From assembly GCA_022600695.1 (NCBI GenBank), contig JAHZJY010000075.1:1-9205 (forward strand): a stretch of 9,205 nucleotides of DNA. The letters run 5' to 3'. Position 1 is the first letter of the stretch, and each line of letters begins with the position of its first letter. Of the stretch, positions 6,643 through 9,205 are shown piece by piece. Below the pieces are notes generated by a model. That model made no database searches. It was not told the origin of the DNA and was given only the letters and a program-made list of their open reading frames with translations. Source of the stretch: Actinomycetes bacterium. Lineage in GTDB: Bacteria; Actinomycetota; Actinomycetes; Mycobacteriales; Mycobacteriaceae. The position numbers were made by a program, and so were the translations under genes.

Positions 6643-7724
6643 ACCCGTACGGGACCCGGCCGGCCGAGCAGTCGAGCCCACCGGCCGTCTCTGTCGCCGG
6701 AGAACAGCGGCAGCCATATCGAGTTGGGACCGGCGGCGCGGTGCACTCGCATCCGCACCAGCGGGCGCAGCAGGTCGGAATCGACCCGGTCCGGCACCAG
6801 GTTCTCCCCCATGCCGTACCCCTGCTGGTCGCCGCAGCGGCCGCGCAGCAGGTAGCGCTGATAGAACGGCCCGTTGTCCAGCACGGTGCTGACTTCCACC
6901 TGCACCGGATAGCCGTCGGGGTCGGCGAAGGTGACGCTGCCCGCCCAGGGCAGCCCCCACAGACTGCGACGCGGGCCGCAGACCCGCAGCCCGGCACCCT
7001 CCCGCACGCGGCAGGCACCGTCGCCGGTGATTTCGACGACGAGGTCGCGTGGAGACTGCCCCGGGATCGACGGCATCAGCCGGTAAAAGATCAGGTCGCG
7101 GCCCGGCAGCGAGACCCTGCCCCACAGCCAGCTCTGGACGCCCAGGTCGTGTAGCGGCCGGGTCGCGCTGTTGCGGTCGTGGTAGCCCCGGCCGTCGACC
7201 CGCACATCACCGACCGGGGTGGACAGTTTCAGGCTGCCGGAGGCGGCGGCGATCATCGGTGCCCACACATGCGTGCCTGCCGGGTCGGTGTCTGCGGCGG
7301 TGCCCGACGGGTCCGCGCGCAGCGGTCCCGCGATCCGCAACTGGCCGGTGGCCCGACCGCCGGTGGGCAGGGCGAGGTCAAGGTCGGCGGTCAGTTCCCG
7401 GTTCCGCGCCCCACTCGCGACGCCCGGAGTGTCGGTCCAGGTGAACGTGCAGTCGCCCAGACGCCAGGACCGGCCGTCCGCACCCCAGTCGCACTGATCG
7501 GGAGTCAACTCCGACAGCAGGTAGAACCGCTCCCGTCCCCCCTCGTAGACGACGAGGTTGACGCTGGGGCGGTTCACCGGCAGTTCCGGACGACCAACCC
7601 GGGACGCCCGGGCGTAGCCCGGGAGAAAGGGCAGTCCCCACGACCAGATCAGGGTGGCACCCCGGCCTCGATCGTCGGCCAAATCGACGTAGAACCAGGT
7701 GAACCCGCCCGGGCTGCGCAACAC
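6639..7724 (-). CDS. crtC: Carotenoid 1,2-hydratase (CrtC/AttH family)
   Basis: Adds water across the terminal C-1,2 double bond of an acyclic carotene end, giving a tertiary alcohol. The 361-residue product opens with GGFTWFYVDLADD (6-18), the usual CrtC beginning. Residues HVWAPM (152-157) and YHDRN (181-185), followed by W199, W201-G-R203, form the lipocalin-like core motif; acidic and histidine residues here correspond to the region implicated in CrtC catalysis. Start choice is uncertain: GTG 7724 leaves five residues before the conserved block, but the best Shine-Dalgarno (AGGAGG, 7776-7771) is 46 bases further upstream and in frame with only CTG 7766 or ATC at suitable distance. It is first in the operon and overlaps the glycosyltransferase start. 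Family is well supported; the exact carotene substrate is not known. Confidence 0.83.
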   Translation of the reverse strand: MLRSPGGFTWFYVDLADDRGRGATLIWSWGLPFLPGYARASRVGRPELPVNRPSVNLVVYEGGRERFYLLSELTPDQCDWGADGRSWRLGDCTFTWTDTPGVASGARNRELTADLDLALPTGGRATGQLRIAGPLRADPSGTAADTDPAGTHVWAPMIAAASGSLKLSTPVGDVRVDGRGYHDRNSATRPLHDLGVQSWLWGRVSLPGRDLIFYRLMPSIPGQSPRDLVVEITGDGACRVREGAGLRVCGPRRSLWGLPWAGSVTFADPDGYPVQVEVSTVLDNGPFYQRYLLRGRCGDQQGYGMGENLVPDRVDSDLLRPLVRMRVHRAAGPNSIWLPLFSGDRDGRWARLLGRPGPVRV

Positions 7725-7996
7725 AGCCGGATCCGGCGGGGAGCCGGCGGAGCTTAGCGTGATCAGGAGGCCTCCTGGAGCCGACGCGGGACGGACCGGG
7801 AACTGCCGAAGTCTATCCAGCGACGTCGACCACCGATGACGTTGGGCGGCAGTACCGACTGCGCGGTCTGCGCCGCCCTGGCGGCACGCCCTGTGGAAGA
7901 ACACCCGTGATGGGCGGCACGGTCCCAAACAACAATCAGATCAAGGCCGGTGTCACCGTCGGGGTCCCGGCGATACTGACCGCTGCCGCGGGACGG
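7725..7996 (-). promoter_or_regulatory. Upstream region of the carotenoid operon
   Basis: These 272 bases lie between the SulP gene end and crtC and should contain the operon promoter. On the minus strand TAGACT at 7815-7810 fits a TANNNT -10 box, without a recognisable -35. A perfect 12-base palindrome, AGGAGGCCTCCT, lies at 7765-7776 and contains a full Shine-Dalgarno. GCCGCC-ct-GGCGGC at 7872-7885 is a GC-rich inverted repeat of unclear meaning. I see no supported gene in this stretch on either strand, and no clear SigF-type promoter, although mycobacterial carotenoid genes are often SigF-dependent. Confidence 0.4.
7765..7776 (-). promoter_or_regulatory. Palindromic strong Shine-Dalgarno upstream of crtC
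   Basis: AGGAGGCCTCCT is a perfect palindrome whose minus-strand half is an ideal ribosome binding site. In the crtC frame, CTG (7766-7764) lies four bases after the AGGAGG and ATC (7763-7761) seven; the first standard start, GTG 7724, is 46 bases away. It may set an unusual crtC start, serve as an operator, or be chance. Confidence 0.35.
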
Positions 7997-8001
7997 TCAG
8001 T
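7975..8001 (-). terminator. Hairpin at the end of the SulP gene
   Basis: ACTGACCG at 7975-7982 and CGGTCAGT at 7994-8001 are perfect 8-base inverted repeats with an 11-base loop. On the minus strand the first arm overlaps the SulP stop codon (7999-7997). There is no T-run after the stem, which is common for mycobacterial terminators. It would separate the transporter transcript from the carotenoid operon. Confidence 0.45.
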
Positions 8002-9205
8002 GCTGCGCGCCGAACTGCCCGGACAGCCGGTCGTGACGCTCGGCGGAATCCTGGTTGAGGCCCACGATTTCAGCATATTTGCCCTTGGCATGGTATTTCG
8101 TCGAGACAGCGTCCAACGCGGCGACGGTCGACGCATCCCAGATATGTGATTCCGATAAATCGATGACCACGAAGTCCGGGTCGCCCACGTAGTCGAACTG
8201 GTACACCAGGTCATTGCTGGAGGCGAAGAACAACTCGCCCCGAACCCGGTAGACGACTCTGTCGATGGTGCCGTCCCCGTCTAAGACCGCCTCGCTGGTC
8301 TTCTCCACCGTGACCATGTGCGAGACGCGGCGGGCGAAGAGCACCATCGCGGTCAGGGTGCCGACGATCACGCCCGCGGCCAGATTGTGGCTCGCGACGG
8401 TGACCACGACGGTGGCCGCCATCACGAGAGTCTCGCTGCGAGGCATGCGCCGCAGGGTGGCGGGCGCGATGCTGTGCCAGTCCACCGTGGCGACCGACAC
8501 CATGATCATGACGGCGACGAGGGCCGCCATCGGGATCAATCCGACCACGTCGCCGAGCCCGACCACCAGGGTGATCAGGAATACCCCGGCCAGGAACGTC
8601 GATATCCGGGTGCGGGCGCCGGAGACTTTCACGTTGATCATGGTCTGGCCGATCATCGCGCAACCGCCCATGCCGCCGAAGAAACCGGTGACCACATTGG
8701 CCACCCCCTGACCCCATCCCTCCCGGGTCTTATCGGAGTGGGTGTCGGTGATGTCGTCGACAAGTTTGGCGGTCATCAGCGATTCCAGTAGCCCGACCAT
8801 GGCCATGGCCAGCGCATAGGGGGCGATGATCGACAACGTCGCGAGGGTCAGCGGAACATGCGGGACAAACAGGCCGGGCAGGCTCGACGGCAGCTCCCCC
8901 TGGTCCCCCACCGTGGGCAGATCCACACCGAAGACCACGGCGGCGACCGTGAGCACGACAATGGCCACCAGCGGGGCCGGCACCGCTGTGGTCACCTTGG
9001 GGAGCAGCACCATTATCAACACACCGGCCGCGACGAACGGGTACACCAGTGCGGGCACTCCCAGCAGGTGCGGCAACTGCGACATGAAGATCAGCACCGC
9101 CAGCGCGTTGACGAAGCCCACCATCACGCTGCGCGGGATGAACCGCATCAGCCGGGCCACACCGAACAGGCTCAACGCGATCTGCAGCACGCCCGCCAGG
9201 ATCAC
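7997..9205 (-). CDS. SulP-family inorganic anion transporter with STAS domain (C-terminal part)
   Basis: The last 402 residues of a SulP (SLC26-like) transporter; the N-terminus lies beyond the right edge, so probably about the first 80-100 residues are missing. The membrane part shows many hydrophobic helices to about residue 292, with family segments such as RFIPRSVMVGFVNALAVLIF (21-40), LLESLMTAKLVDDIT (139-153), GFFGGMGGCAMIGQTMINV (174-192) and SGARTRISTFLAG (195-207). A cytoplasmic STAS domain follows at about 313-395, with VIDLSESHIWDASTVAALD (347-365); D357 and S359 match the conserved D-x-S position. The members closest in look are the mycobacterial and Bacillus YbaR-like transporters. 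The substrate (sulfate, bicarbonate or another anion) cannot be told from sequence. It ends in a hairpin and does not appear functionally tied to the pigment operon. Confidence 0.9.
   Translation of the reverse strand: MILAGVLQIALSLFGVARLMRFIPRSVMVGFVNALAVLIFMSQLPHLLGVPALVYPFVAAGVLIMVLLPKVTTAVPAPLVAIVVLTVAAVVFGVDLPTVGDQGELPSSLPGLFVPHVPLTLATLSIIAPYALAMAMVGLLESLMTAKLVDDITDTHSDKTREGWGQGVANVVTGFFGGMGGCAMIGQTMINVKVSGARTRISTFLAGVFLITLVVGLGDVVGLIPMAALVAVMIMVSVATVDWHSIAPATLRRMPRSETLVMAATVVVTVASHNLAAGVIVGTLTAMVLFARRVSHMVTVEKTSEAVLDGDGTIDRVVYRVRGELFFASSNDLVYQFDYVGDPDFVVIDLSESHIWDASTVAALDAVSTKYHAKGKYAEIVGLNQDSAERHDRLSGQFGAQH

Noticed and set aside
6644..6653. Palindrome CCCGTACGGG near the crtC/glycosyltransferase junction
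   Set aside because: It lies within the crtC coding end, and short GC-rich palindromes are expected by chance in this composition.
7876..7940. Possible SigF-type promoter (GTTT ... GGGTGT) before crtC on the minus strand
   Set aside because: The spacing is about 20 bases rather than 15-17 and the -10 has a mismatch, so it is not convincing.
7907..8149. Plus-strand 80-residue open frame across the SulP 3' end
   Set aside because: Half of it is antisense to the STAS domain, and it has no recognisable domain or ribosome site.

Overview
The window is high-GC and gene-dense, and it reads as part of a mycobacterial chromosome, probably an environmental or rapidly growing species. The left edge carries the N-terminus of an alpha-D-glucose-phosphate-specific phosphoglucomutase. 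Divergent from it are two CrcB genes and a 369-residue triple-DUF190 protein. I recognise this order from the M. tuberculosis Rv3068c-Rv3071 block, from memory and not from a search. Several starts are GTG or TTG, and many neighbouring genes overlap by 4 to 11 bases.

Layout: (1) 1-184, minus strand, partial pgm. (2) 330-2222, plus strand, fluoride-channel pair crcB1-crcB2 followed by a DUF190 x3 gene coupled by a GTGA overlap. (3) 2228-3034, minus strand, a small cupin and a four-helix membrane protein of unknown function, convergent with block 2. (4) 3133-7724, minus strand, a four-gene carotenoid-tailoring operon read right to left: carotenoid 1,2-hydratase (crtC), family 2 glycosyltransferase, PlsC-type acyltransferase, CrtI/CrtD-type desaturase. 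Its three junctions overlap by 4, 4 and 11 bases. (5) 7725-7996, the operon's upstream region. (6) 7997-9205, minus strand, the C-terminal 402 residues of a SulP anion transporter with a STAS domain, ending in a hairpin that overlaps its stop codon.

How the genes may work together: CrtC hydrates a terminal psi-end of a carotene to a tertiary 1-hydroxyl. The desaturase probably adds the 3,4 double bond. The glycosyltransferase attaches a sugar to the hydroxyl, and the acyltransferase esterifies that sugar with a fatty acid. This set matches the chemistry of phleixanthophyll and its fatty ester, known pigments of Mycobacterium phlei, except that no 2'-hydroxylase is visible. Backbone genes (crtE, crtB, phytoene desaturase, cyclase) are not in the window. 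The CrcB pair would export fluoride; the DUF190 protein is a candidate partner or regulator of unknown mechanism. I saw no RNA genes, CRISPR arrays, insertion sequences or fluoride riboswitch.
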